From assembly GCA_023229845.1 (NCBI GenBank), contig JALNYK010000018.1, forward strand, positions 1-64,000: a stretch of 64,000 nucleotides of DNA, written 5' to 3'. The notes under the pieces are model-generated. The model was not told where the DNA came from. It saw only the letters and a program-made list of their open reading frames with translations, and made no database searches. Position 1 is the stretch's first letter; each line of letters starts with the position of its first letter. This DNA is from Gallionella sp. GTDB lineage: Bacteria > Pseudomonadota > Gammaproteobacteria > Burkholderiales > Gallionellaceae. Positions 32,884 through 42,033 of this stretch are shown here, one piece after another. Position numbers and translations under genes: made by a program.

Positions 32884-35343
32884 CTAATGCACCCCCTTGC
32901 CGACCAGAAACTTTCCTAGCGGCTTGTCGGCATACTGGATGTGATTCAACAGCCAATCCTTGATGGATTGCAACGCCAGCAGCTCCCTGCCTTGGCTCAA
33001 TCCGGTTTTCAGGTGCTCGGCCTCGTTCACCAGCTGGATGTGTTCCGCGTCGTGCCTTGCGATCTCGCCATAGCCGTACTGCTCCATCAAGCGATGCTCG
33101 GTCGCAAAGTGAAAAGCGGTAAAGGACAGCAGGTCTTCGAACAACTTGTGCAACACATCGTCGCCCTCGCGATTCTTGATCGCGCCGTTCAGACGATTGA
33201 CCAGCCGCACCAGTTCGCGATGCTGCTCGTCGATCTCGGTGACACCGACATGATGTTCGCGGTCGAATACGATCCAGGCTTCCGGGTCGTTCACTGCGAA
33301 CGGCTTGCCGCCGAAATAGGTGTAGGTGTTTTTGCCGCTGCGTTTGCTGTCGTACATCGCCGCGTCGGCTGCGGCCAGCAGACTGTCCATTTCGTTGCCG
33401 TTGTCGGGAAAGATGCTGATGCCGATACTGGTTCCGACGCTGCATTCCTGCCCTTCCGGCAACACCATCGTCTGCACGAATGCCTGCAATATCTTTTCGG
33501 CGACTTTCTCGATCTCGGCCGGGTGATCGATCTCTCCGGCAACGATGGCGAACTCGTCGCCGCCCAGACGCGCCACGCTGTCCACCGCGCGCACGCAGGC
33601 CAGCAGGCGCTGCGCCACCATCTTCAGCACCGCATCGCCGGCTTCGTGCCCATGAATGTCGTTGATCGGCTTGAAACCGTCCAGATCGAGGAACAGCAGC
33701 GCGACGTGTTTCTTGTTCCTGCGCGCCTGCGACATGGCCTGCGAAAGGCGATCGAAGAACAGCGCCCGGTTCGGCAAACCGGTAAGCCGGTCGTGGTAGG
33801 CCAGGAAATTGATGCGCGACTCGGCCTGCTTGCGTGCCGTGATGTCGATGAAGGAAATCAGCACATGGTCGAACGTATCCCGGCTTCCTTCCGCCACCGA
33901 CAGATTCAGCAGCAGTTCTTTCCTTTCCCCGTTCCCGTCCCGAACCGGCACTTCATAAGCGAAACGAGATTCCCCTTCGGCGAGCGCCGCCAGTTCTTCG
34001 GCAAAGCAGGCCCATGAATCTTCCAGAAAATATCTGGGCATATGCTGTTTCAACTCCTCCTTGCTCTTCACGCCGAAAAAATCCAGCCCCTGCTGGTTGA
34101 CCGCAAGTATCTGGACGCTTGCACCGCAACGCCTCACTTCCTCGGGATGAGTCTTGAAATAGCCGCGAAAATCCCCCACGCCCGATGCGGAAAGTTGCTC
34201 GAAATAAGCTTTGACCTGCGAAAAATCCTCTTCCAGTATCGGCACGGCGGCGCTGTCGAACAGGTTGTGGTACTGCTGCTCGCTCTTCAGCAGCGCGGCG
34301 TCCGCCTGCATTTTATGTTCGAGCAGAATCGCCAACTGCGCGGCCTGCTCGCGTTGCCGCCGTTGCCATACCCATGCGACCGAAATCGTTAAAACAAACA
34401 AGGCCAGCGCCGACGCCAGCAGTTCGACCTGGTCGACCAGCGCATAGGCTTCTTTTTCCGACATCTTGGAAATCAGCACCCAGGGCGTTTCCGCGATGGG
34501 CGTGGCGAACGACAGCACCGGGACGCCCTGATAGTCGTGCGCATGCTCCAGCAGCCCGCTCTTTCCCTTCAATGCCTGCGCCGCGGCCAAGTCTGGCGTA
34601 TTCAGCGGCAAACTGAATTCCATCGGCGACGTCCCGCGATGGCGCAACCGGCTCAAAAACAGAACCCTGTCACCTTCGATGCGCACCAGTTGCGTCTCGG
34701 CACTCTCGCTCTTGACCGGCCAGGTCTCTATCAGGGGGAACAGATAGCGGCTCGGATCTTCCGAAAAATAGATCGCACCGGCGGGTTTGCCCGCCACGCT
34801 CAGCGGACTGAAAAATCCCAGCCCGACCGGCAAGCGGGCGTCGTTGTGACGGTGCAGGTCTATCAGCCGGATGCGGCCCGAGCGCATGGCATCCAGCGCG
34901 GCCTCCGTCATGTCTTCTTCATGTTCGATGGATCTGCCGACATGCAGGACGAAACGCCCGCTCGCATCGTAGAGCGCAATCGCATGGTAATGGTGAGCGT
35001 CGATGAAGGCGCGCAACCTGTTCTCGATGCGCAGACGCTGGATGTCGTCCTTCATGCCATCGGACAGCCACTGTTTCACTTCGCCGGCAAAGTATGAATC
35101 GATCGCCAGGGTATTGATGTCGGAATGGCGATCATCCAGCCACTCTCCGATCTGGTTGGCTTTCAGGATGCCGATTGCTGCGATTTTTTCCTTCTGGCTG
35201 TCCTTGACTGCCTCGCGCAGGTTGCTGAACACCAGGCTGCCGGCCAGCAGAAACATCGCCAAAACGCCCGCCAGCCCCAGTATCAGTTTGTAACCCGAGC
35301 TGAAGAACCTGTTCTCTGATGTGGATGGGGTGCTGGTATTCAT
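32884..35343 (-). CDS. Diguanylate cyclase with C-terminal bacteriohemerythrin domain
   Basis: 819 residues. TM1 about 17-37, periplasmic Cache-like sensor, TM2 about 318-338, a PAS domain about 362-520, GGDEF about 525-685 with RLGGDEFAIV and an RAVD I-site, then a hemerythrin domain about 690-815. The diiron ligand pattern is visible: GVTEIDEQHRELV, HFATEHRLMEQYGY, HDAEHIQL and NHIQYADKPLGKFL. Hemerythrins bind O2 reversibly, and a Vibrio hemerythrin-GGDEF protein changes activity with the diiron redox state; the same is inferred here. No EAL, so it should only make c-di-GMP. First gene of the run leading to the binding protein and the PAS-GGDEF-EAL gene (1-nt gap). Confidence 0.92.
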   Translation of the reverse strand: MNTSTPSTSENRFFSSGYKLILGLAGVLAMFLLAGSLVFSNLREAVKDSQKEKIAAIGILKANQIGEWLDDRHSDINTLAIDSYFAGEVKQWLSDGMKDDIQRLRIENRLRAFIDAHHYHAIALYDASGRFVLHVGRSIEHEEDMTEAALDAMRSGRIRLIDLHRHNDARLPVGLGFFSPLSVAGKPAGAIYFSEDPSRYLFPLIETWPVKSESAETQLVRIEGDRVLFLSRLRHRGTSPMEFSLPLNTPDLAAAQALKGKSGLLEHAHDYQGVPVLSFATPIAETPWVLISKMSEKEAYALVDQVELLASALALFVLTISVAWVWQRRQREQAAQLAILLEHKMQADAALLKSEQQYHNLFDSAAVPILEEDFSQVKAYFEQLSASGVGDFRGYFKTHPEEVRRCGASVQILAVNQQGLDFFGVKSKEELKQHMPRYFLEDSWACFAEELAALAEGESRFAYEVPVRDGNGERKELLLNLSVAEGSRDTFDHVLISFIDITARKQAESRINFLAYHDRLTGLPNRALFFDRLSQAMSQARRNKKHVALLFLDLDGFKPINDIHGHEAGDAVLKMVAQRLLACVRAVDSVARLGGDEFAIVAGEIDHPAEIEKVAEKILQAFVQTMVLPEGQECSVGTSIGISIFPDNGNEMDSLLAAADAAMYDSKRSGKNTYTYFGGKPFAVNDPEAWIVFDREHHVGVTEIDEQHRELVRLVNRLNGAIKNREGDDVLHKLFEDLLSFTAFHFATEHRLMEQYGYGEIARHDAEHIQLVNEAEHLKTGLSQGRELLALQSIKDWLLNHIQYADKPLGKFLVGKGVH

Positions 35344-35566
35344 TTCAAGACTCGTTGTTTGCCTTAGCCATGCGGTTCATTTCTTCGCTATCCAACAACC
35401 CGTCTCCAGTCGGCTCGGAATCCATCGCAGCCGCGTTCGATCGATGGCGACAGAATGATCCTCTGGCATTATTTCACAATAGCGACCTGCAGGGCGGCGG
35501 GGATGATCTTGACTGACGGCAGGGGTGGTCGGCCAGGTGCGCGCATCGGGCCGGGAGAGGTTCCTC

Positions 35567-38500
35567 TTATGCGCCCAACCCCGCCTCGAATTCTTCTAAC
35601 GGCACGGCTTTCCCGAACAGAAAGCCCTGATAAGACATGCAGTCATGCCGTTTGAGGAAGGCGAATTGCATTTCGGTCTCCACCCCTTCGGCCAGTACAG
35701 TCAGCCCGAACCGGCGTCCCAAATCGATGATCGACTGCGCCAGTTGCATGTCATTGTCGTCGTGCTCTATCCCCTGCACAAAGGATCGGCATATCTTGAT
35801 CTGATCCAGCGGCATCTGTTTCAGATAGGTCAGCGACGAATAGCCGCTGCCGAAGTCGTCCATGGACAAGGTGATGCCCTGCGTCTTCATTTCCTGCATC
35901 TTCTTGAGCGCGCCCTGCAAATCCTCCAGCACCATACGCTCGGTCATCTCCACGATCAGCAAGCCGGGGGCGATTCGGTGCGACGCCAGCAAGGCGGCTA
36001 TCTCGTCGGTGAAACCCGGCAGCGCGAAGAATCTGGCGCTGATGTTCACCGCCAGCGTCAGGCCGCTTGTCTGCTCGTTACCCGCCCAGCGGCCCAGTTG
36101 GACACAGGCCTCGTTCAACACCCAGCGGTCGACATCGAGGATCAGCGCACTCTTTTCCGCAACCGGGATGAACTCGTCCGGCATCACCAGGCCGAACTGT
36201 GGCTGCTCCCAGCGCAACAGCGCTTCCGCTCCGATCGGACTCCGCCCGCCGTCCACCTGCGGCTGATAGTAAAGATGCATCTCTCCGCGTTCAAGCGCAT
36301 GGCACAGGCTCTCCATCATCGCATCGCGCGAGCCGGTGCCGACCTGCATAGCCGGGTCGAAGAAACAGGTGGCATTGCGTCCGCCCTTCTTGACCTGATA
36401 CATCGCCAGGTCGGCTTGCCGCAACAGGTCCTCCACCGATTCTCCGTTGCCGTGATACAGCGTGACGCCGATGCTGGGCGAGCTCAGGTATTCGTGTTCC
36501 TTGAGCAGATAGGGGCGCGCCAATGCCTCGCGGATCTTCTCCGCCACCGTACCCACCTTGCGCCGGGCATCCTGTTCGTCGCCGCCGGCATCCTCGATCA
36601 GCACCACGAACTCGTCGCCGCCCAGCCTGGCCACAGTGTCCATCTCGCGCACGCAGGACTTGATGCGATTAGCCACCTCGACCAGCATCTGGTCGCCGTA
36701 ATCGTGACCCAGCGTATCGTTGAGCGTCTTCAACCTGTCCATATCGAGGAACAGCAGCGCGCCATAGTTGCGCCGGCGCGCGGAAGCGGTCAGCGCGGCA
36801 CGCAGCCGTTCGAGCAACAGCCGCCGGTTGGGCAGGCCCGTCAGCACATCGTAGAACGCCAGATGGCGTATCTCCTCCTCGGCCCGCTTGCGTTCGGTGA
36901 TGTCGGTGAACATGCCGACATAGTGGGTGACCTCGCCCCGCGCGTCCCTGACGGCGGTGATGGTCATCCAGCGCGGGTAGATCTGGCCGTTCTTGCGCTT
37001 GTCCCATATCTCTCCCGCCCATGCGCCCTCCTCTTTCAGACGCTGCCACATCTCGCGGTAGAACTGCTTGTCGTGACGCCCCGAACTCATCATGCGCGGG
37101 TTGTGGCCGATCACATCGGCGGCGCTGTATCCGGTGATCTGCTCGAAAGAGTGGTTGACGCGGACGATGTTGGCGTCGGCATCGGTGATCACGATGGCGT
37201 CCTGGGTCTCGAATGCGACCGCCGCGACCTGCTGCGCCTGCTCGTCCTGTTTGCGCCGGCTGATGTCGCGGCAGAACACGAACAGCCGCTCGCCCTCGGC
37301 CAGATATTTGACCGACACTTCGATGTCGACGACGCGCCCGTCCTTGCGTCGATGCCGCGTTTCGAAACGGTCATGGCCATGCGCCAGGATATTGGCGATA
37401 TGCTGGCGGATGTCTTCCGGTTTCTCGTTGGCTTCCAGCTGGCTGATATGCATCCCGACCAACTCATCGGTCGAATAGCCCGATATGTCGGCGTAAGCCT
37501 GATTGACCTCCAGCAGAATGCCGCTCAGGTCGGTTATCCAGAAACCGTCTATCGCCGTCTCGATGATCTTTTCATGCTGTTTCATCGCCGCTTCGGCCTT
37601 CTTGCGCTCGGTGATGTCGCGGCTGGACGCGAACAGCAAAGACTGCCCGTCGATTTCCACGCCGGCAGTACCGATCTCGACATCGATCAGCGTGCCGTCC
37701 TTGCGGCGATGCACGGTCTCGAACAATTCGGCCTTGCCGATCAGGGACTGAAAGCGTTCTTTCAACTCTTTCCCTGACCATTGCGCGTCCCAGTCGGCCA
37801 CGTTCAGCCCGGCGACTTCTTCACGGCTATAGCCCAGCATGCGACAGAACGCCTCATTGGCCTCGACGATGTTTCCCTGCATGTCCATCACATGGATCCC
37901 GTCCATCGAGGTCGCCATCAGCGCCTGGTTACGGTGCAACTGCGCCTGCACTTCCTGTGATCGCTTGTTGCCTTCATTTATTGCGGCCTGCAGCAATTCG
38001 TTGCTGAATGACAGATCCTTGGTGCGCTGATTGACCCGGTCTTCAAGCTCGAGATTGACGCTCAGAATGTCCTGCTCGCGCCGCGACAACTCCCGGAACA
38101 TGACGCCGATCGCTTGCGTCAGCCTGCCGATCTCCGCACTTCCCTGGAGCGGCAAACCGACATCGTGCTCGCCGGCGGCGATCCTCTCGGCGGCCAGCGC
38201 CAGCTGTTCGAGCGGAGCGAACGAGCGACGCAGCAGCCTCATCGCGATCGCCCCGATCAGTAGCAGCCCCGCCAGGCCGACGGCGACATGCATCGCCGGC
38301 AGCGCGAACATCGGCAGCCCGGCCAGGGCATCCGGAATGCGATACATCAGCACCAGGAAGCGGCCGGGATTGGCGGGATCGAAATGTAGGCGGGTGGCGG
38401 CGAACAACTGGTCGTCCTCGCTCAGGCTCATCACCTGCATCGGCTGCTCCCCGCCGGCGCGCGGCTGGAACATCCGCTTCAGGATGGGAAAGTCGGCGAT

Positions 38501-39286
38501 GATGCTGTCGCGGTCCGGCATGCCGAAACCGAAGCTGCGGCTTGCATCCGGGTGCAGCAGATATTGTCCGGCCATGTTGGTGACATAGGCTTGCACATCC
38601 GCCGGCAGACCTTCCCGGGACGACTCCAGCAAGCCTCGCACATCCAGGCTGATCACCACCACGCCGAATATCTTTCCGGAATCCTCGTAAACCGGCGTTG
38701 CCGCGCGCAACGTATGGATGCGGCCTGCTCCGTTCCGAACAGGCCCCTGCTGGTATTCGAATTCGGAAAGATATACCTCGCCTCTGGGCAACCCCAGCGC
38801 ACGCCTGAAAAAATCTCGCGCACCATAGTTCAACTCCCTGTCCGGCATCATCGACAAGGTCTTGCCATCACGACTGCTGACGCTCACGATCTCCCTGCCG
38901 CCATCGGCCACGCCGATATAGCGTATACGGTAGTAACCGGGATGAGCCCTGGAGAACGCGGAAAATATTTCCTGAAGACGCGCCTCCCACCTTGCGCGGG
39001 TATTGCCGTCGCGCGGATCGAAACCGCGATTCTGCGTGGCACGCGCGATGCCGGAAATGGGCGGAGTATTGGACAGGAACAGCACATCGCGACTCAGCAT
39101 GTCGATCTGCTGGTTCAACCTTAGCCGCTGCGTCTGGATGGACTTGTCGAGATGGGCGGTGCGCTCGCCGACATAGGCCTCGCGCAGACGCGAATGCTCG
39201 ATATACCACATCGCCAGCGCACTCACGCCCAGCATGACGATCAAGCCGATCGTGAGACGCGTGGACAGACGAGAAACACTCAGCAT
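35567..39286 (-). CDS. dCache-HAMP-PAS(x3)-GGDEF-EAL protein with altered EAL metal site
   Basis: 1239 residues, inner membrane. TM1 about 10-28; periplasmic dCache about 35-330 (YYRIRYIGVADGGREIVSV); TM2 about 340-362; HAMP; three PAS/PAC modules about 450-820; GGDEF about 825-985 (RLGGDEFVVL, REMD I-site); EAL about 995-1235. The EAL domain keeps AEALLRWE, VNISARFF, EMTERM, DDFGSGYSS and EGVET, but the usual KIDxSFV reads KICRSFV, replacing a conserved metal-ligand Asp by Cys. Phosphodiesterase activity may therefore be weak, and the protein might act mainly as a cyclase. Good GGGGGAG before the ATG. It is separated from the next c-di-GMP gene downstream by 223 nt in which I see no gene. 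Confidence 0.92.
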   Translation of the reverse strand: MLSVSRLSTRLTIGLIVMLGVSALAMWYIEHSRLREAYVGERTAHLDKSIQTQRLRLNQQIDMLSRDVLFLSNTPPISGIARATQNRGFDPRDGNTRARWEARLQEIFSAFSRAHPGYYRIRYIGVADGGREIVSVSSRDGKTLSMMPDRELNYGARDFFRRALGLPRGEVYLSEFEYQQGPVRNGAGRIHTLRAATPVYEDSGKIFGVVVISLDVRGLLESSREGLPADVQAYVTNMAGQYLLHPDASRSFGFGMPDRDSIIADFPILKRMFQPRAGGEQPMQVMSLSEDDQLFAATRLHFDPANPGRFLVLMYRIPDALAGLPMFALPAMHVAVGLAGLLLIGAIAMRLLRRSFAPLEQLALAAERIAAGEHDVGLPLQGSAEIGRLTQAIGVMFRELSRREQDILSVNLELEDRVNQRTKDLSFSNELLQAAINEGNKRSQEVQAQLHRNQALMATSMDGIHVMDMQGNIVEANEAFCRMLGYSREEVAGLNVADWDAQWSGKELKERFQSLIGKAELFETVHRRKDGTLIDVEIGTAGVEIDGQSLLFASSRDITERKKAEAAMKQHEKIIETAIDGFWITDLSGILLEVNQAYADISGYSTDELVGMHISQLEANEKPEDIRQHIANILAHGHDRFETRHRRKDGRVVDIEVSVKYLAEGERLFVFCRDISRRKQDEQAQQVAAVAFETQDAIVITDADANIVRVNHSFEQITGYSAADVIGHNPRMMSSGRHDKQFYREMWQRLKEEGAWAGEIWDKRKNGQIYPRWMTITAVRDARGEVTHYVGMFTDITERKRAEEEIRHLAFYDVLTGLPNRRLLLERLRAALTASARRRNYGALLFLDMDRLKTLNDTLGHDYGDQMLVEVANRIKSCVREMDTVARLGGDEFVVLIEDAGGDEQDARRKVGTVAEKIREALARPYLLKEHEYLSSPSIGVTLYHGNGESVEDLLRQADLAMYQVKKGGRNATCFFDPAMQVGTGSRDAMMESLCHALERGEMHLYYQPQVDGGRSPIGAEALLRWEQPQFGLVMPDEFIPVAEKSALILDVDRWVLNEACVQLGRWAGNEQTSGLTLAVNISARFFALPGFTDEIAALLASHRIAPGLLIVEMTERMVLEDLQGALKKMQEMKTQGITLSMDDFGSGYSSLTYLKQMPLDQIKICRSFVQGIEHDDNDMQLAQSIIDLGRRFGLTVLAEGVETEMQFAFLKRHDCMSYQGFLFGKAVPLEEFEAGLGA

Positions 39287-39386
39287 CCGAATCTCCCCCG
39301 TGAACGGGTTTTGAACACCTACTGCATAATTAACCTACCCGCCGATGATACATACCTTCCCATGCAAACAGGGAATTGCCGATGGG

Positions 39387-40244
39387 TTAAAGACTGTATT
39401 TTTGCCGTGCCAGGCACAAGTCCTGCCAGGCATGGGCCTTTTCCATCGGACTGCGCAGCAGATAGGCAGGGTGGTAGGTGACGATCAGGGGAATGCCGTC
39501 GTAGTCATGCACCTCGCCGCGCAGCGAACCCAGCGTGACGTCGCCCGTTTTCAGCAATGCGGTCGCCGCGGTCTTGCCCAGCGCCACGATCACTCTGGGC
39601 CGGATCAGCTTTATCTGGCGCTGCAGATAAGGCAGACAGGTCGCGATCTCGTCGGCCTCCGGCGTGCGGTTGGCGGGCGGATGGCACTTGACCACATTGG
39701 CGATATACACGTTGTCGCCGCGCTTCAGCTTGAGTGCCAGCAACATGCTGTCGAGCAGCTTGCCGGCCTGCCCAACGAACGGCTCGCCACGCTCGTCCTC
39801 ATCCGCGCCCGGCCCTTCGCCGACGAACAGCCAACCGGCCTGCTGGTCGCCGACGCCGAACACCGTCTGCGTACAGCCGGCACGCAGCTTGCAGGCGGTG
39901 CAGTCGCGCACCATAGTCTTCAGTTCCGGCCAACCGAGCCTGGCGATAAGCTGTTCGCGGCCAGCTTCATCGCTCGCAATGGCTGCCGCAGGTTCGGCCT
40001 CTGCCTCGACGGGCATATCGCTTGCGAAAGACGGATTGCGTCCTTCGTCTGAACTCAGGACAGGCTGAGCGACATATTGGGTATCGGCTTCCGAAGCAGC
40101 CCTGTTTTCCGCAGGGACACATGAAGCTTCTGCTCCGGCATCGGCACGGCGCGCCGTGCCCCTACACTCGTCCGCAGGCAGTTCCCTGCGCACCCATTGC
40201 GGATACAGGTTCAACTCGCGCAATACCGCTTCGTTTCTATCCAT
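39387..40244 (-). CDS. Family 4 uracil-DNA glycosylase (Fe-S type)
   Basis: Removes uracil from DNA. 285 residues. The catalytic core is C-terminal: [24 protein letters not shown] in parts, [18 protein letters not shown] and [15 protein letters not shown]. Four cysteines suited to a 4Fe-4S cluster are seen in [10 protein letters not shown] and in KCHPPANR...ATC. The N-terminal about 100 residues are a long low-complexity extension, part of it ([12 protein letters not shown]) coded by an in-frame REP at 40143-40165. The start at 40244 overlaps the end of rimI by 8 nt; family 4 UDGs often lie next to rimI and tsaB, as here. Last gene of that operon. Confidence 0.9.
   Translation of the reverse strand: MDRNEAVLRELNLYPQWVRRELPADECRGTARRADAGAEASCVPAENRAASEADTQYVAQPVLSSDEGRNPSFASDMPVEAEAEPAAAIASDEAGREQLIARLGWPELKTMVRDCTACKLRAGCTQTVFGVGDQQAGWLFVGEGPGADEDERGEPFVGQAGKLLDSMLLALKLKRGDNVYIANVVKCHPPANRTPEADEIATCLPYLQRQIKLIRPRVIVALGKTAATALLKTGDVTLGSLRGEVHDYDGIPLIVTYHPAYLLRSPMEKAHAWQDLCLARQKYSL
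40143..40165. repeat. In-frame REP, GTAGGGGCACGGC family, inside the uracil-DNA glycosylase gene
   Basis: GGCACGGCGCGCCGTGCC then CCTAC; on the minus strand GTAG plus hairpin, translated as part of the N-terminal extension of the glycosylase. Confidence 0.82.
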
Positions 40245-40704
40245 TCGCCTCACCCGCCCCATTCGTTCCATCCAACAGCTCGCACGCCATCACCAGCGCG
40301 TCCTCGCTGCCGTTCGCATCGCGATAATAGCTGCGCCGCAGGCCGACCTCGGAAAACCCTGCGCTGCGATAGAGTGCAACTGCCGCCGTATTGGACGGGC
40401 GCACTTCGAGCAACACGCGCCGCATATTCCTGCCGCGCGCCAGTTCCAGCATCCCGCCCAGCATCGCGCGCCCCAGCCCCTTACGCTGATGCGCCGCTGA
40501 GACTCCTATCATCAGCAGCTCGACCTCGTCCACCGCCGGCATCATGATCGCATAGCCGCGCAACTCGCCGCCTTCCTCGTCGACATGACACCAGTGACCG
40601 GCATCCAGCGAGTCGGCGAACTGGCCGCGCGTCCAGGGATAGCGCTGCACCGATTGCTCGATGGCGAGCACCGCATCCAGATCGGCGGACGTCATTTCGC
40701 GCAT
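40237..40704 (-). CDS. rimI: Ribosomal protein S18-alanine N-acetyltransferase
   Basis: A 155-residue GNAT enzyme that acetylates the N-terminal alanine of ribosomal protein S18. Key segments: YPWTRGQFADSLDAG, LMIGVSAAHQRKGLGRAM (acetyl-CoA pyrophosphate-binding loop) and VRPSNTAAVALYRSAGF. Start at 40704 with CGGAG at good spacing, 12 nt inside tsaB; an ATG at 40695 overlapping the tsaB stop as ATGA is also possible. Between tsaB and the uracil-DNA glycosylase gene, with overlaps on both sides. Confidence 0.9.
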   Translation of the reverse strand: MREMTSADLDAVLAIEQSVQRYPWTRGQFADSLDAGHWCHVDEEGGELRGYAIMMPAVDEVELLMIGVSAAHQRKGLGRAMLGGMLELARGRNMRRVLLEVRPSNTAAVALYRSAGFSEVGLRRSYYRDANGSEDALVMACELLDGTNGAGEANG

Positions 40705-41375
40705 TCGCGCTCCGCGGTGGTGAGGGCGACCTTGTCGCGCAGATACAGCGGCAATGCCAGCGCCGCATCCACGCCCTCGCCGCGTGCCAGACGCCGCGCA
40801 CCGAGTGCCGCGATTGCCGCCGCCTGCGGCACGACCGTTCCGTCCATGCCCGACAACTGCCCGGCATAGCGCGCCTGCAGCGCCGCACTGTTGACCGCGA
40901 AACCGCTGCCCGCGGCGAACCAGCCTTCTCCGGACAAGGCTGGAGCAGCCTCCGGCTTGCACAGACAAGGTTCGCTCACGGCGATCCACTCGTCACCCTG
41001 TCTCTCGTAGGCAGCGTGATAAATCTCGCTCATGCGCGCATCCAGCACCACGATTACCTTGTCGTGTCCGGATGCCTCGGCCAGCGCCTCCAGCGTGCAC
41101 ACGCCGACCACCGGCAGGTTCGCCCCGAGGGCCAATCCCTGCGCGACGCCGCAGGCGATGCGCACGCCGGTGAACGAACCCGGCCCCATGCCGAAGGCGA
41201 TGGCATCCATGGTCTGTAGCTTGTGGCCGGTAGCTTGTAACAAGTCGTCTATCATCGGCATCAGCCGTTCGGAATGCTTCTGCCCGACCAAGTCGCAGCG
41301 CGAAACGACTTCGCCGTCCTGCCAGAGCGCAACGGAGCAATATTCGGTGGAGGTTTCGAGTGCGAGGATGTTCAT
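40692..41375 (-). CDS. tsaB: tRNA threonylcarbamoyladenosine biosynthesis protein TsaB
   Basis: A 227-residue inactive-kinase-fold partner of TsaD/TsaE in t6A37 formation on ANN-decoding tRNAs. MNILALETSTEYCSVAL, IAFGMGPGSFTGVRIACG and VVLDARMSEIYHAAY are diagnostic. No strong Shine-Dalgarno before the ATG. It overlaps rimI downstream; ispD and ispF lie upstream on the same strand, 36 nt from ispF. Confidence 0.93.
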   Translation of the reverse strand: MNILALETSTEYCSVALWQDGEVVSRCDLVGQKHSERLMPMIDDLLQATGHKLQTMDAIAFGMGPGSFTGVRIACGVAQGLALGANLPVVGVCTLEALAEASGHDKVIVVLDARMSEIYHAAYERQGDEWIAVSEPCLCKPEAAPALSGEGWFAAGSGFAVNSAALQARYAGQLSGMDGTVVPQAAAIAALGARRLARGEGVDAALALPLYLRDKVALTTAERECAK

Positions 41376-41411
41376 TTTAAAAATCTGATTGGGACATTTG
41401 TTTTTCTTTTC

Positions 41412-41885
41412 TTATTCAGCGAACAGCAATACCACCGCCTGCGCCGCGATGCCTTCGCCGCGCCCGGTGTAGCCCAGCTTTTCGGTGGTGGTCGCTTTGA
41501 CGTTGACCGCGCTCTTCTCGACGCGCAGGTCGGCGGCGATGTGGGCAACCATCTGGGCGATATGCGGGGCCATCTTCGGCGCCTGCGCGATGATGGTCGC
41601 GTCGACGTTGGCGACGCGATAGCCCTGCTCGCGCACCAGGTGCATCGTCTCGCGCAGCAGGATGCGGCTGTCGATGTTCTTGAACTTCGCGTCGGTGTCG
41701 GCGAAATGTTTGCCTATGTCGCCCAGCGCCGCCGCGCCCAGCAGCGCATCGCAGATCGCGTGCAGCAGCACATCCGCGTCGGAATGCCCGAGCAGCCCTT
41801 TCTCATGGGGGATATCCACCCCGCCGACGATGAGCTTGCGCCCTTCCACCAGTTGGTGGACGTCGAATCCTTGTCCGATTCTCAT
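41412..41885 (-). CDS. ispF: 2-C-methyl-D-erythritol 2,4-cyclodiphosphate synthase
   Basis: The fifth MEP-pathway step of isoprenoid synthesis, converting CDP-ME-2-phosphate to ME-cyclodiphosphate. At 157 residues it has the usual length. Zinc and substrate motifs: [45 protein letters not shown] and [20 protein letters not shown]. The start at 41885 is set by AGAGAGGT; the longer frame to 41936 only translates the adjacent palindromic repeat. Follows ispD on the minus strand, but the two are split by a palindromic repeat pair. Confidence 0.95.
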   Translation of the reverse strand: MRIGQGFDVHQLVEGRKLIVGGVDIPHEKGLLGHSDADVLLHAICDALLGAAALGDIGKHFADTDAKFKNIDSRILLRETMHLVREQGYRVANVDATIIAQAPKMAPHIAQMVAHIAADLRVEKSAVNVKATTTEKLGYTGRGEGIAAQAVVLLFAE

Positions 41886-41903
41886 GCTTACCTCTCTATC
41901 TGC

Positions 41904-42028
41904 CGTCATTCCCGCGCAGGCGGGAATCCAGCTCAATCAACATTCTGCGTAGCAGACAAAACCTTTTGCCTGCCCCGCTTCGCGGGGATTTATAAATCGA
42001 CTGGATTCCCTCCTGCGCGGGAATGACG
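41904..42028. repeat. Palindromic repeat pair between ispD and ispF (CGTCATTCCCGCGCAGG type)
   Basis: CGTCATTCCCGCGCAGGCGG...and the inverse CCTGCGCGGGAATGACG at the right end, with a CCCCGC-tt-GCGGGG hairpin between. Same family as 11942-12009. Confidence 0.83.
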
Positions 42029-42033
42029 AATAA

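Noticed and set aside
35645..37777. A 710-codon open frame antisense to the dCache-PAS-GGDEF-EAL gene
   Set aside because: Shadow of the strongly supported gene on the other strand; no domain recognisable.
41886..41936. An N-terminal extension of IspF
   Set aside because: It only translates the palindromic repeat; the internal ATG has a good Shine-Dalgarno and matches the family start.
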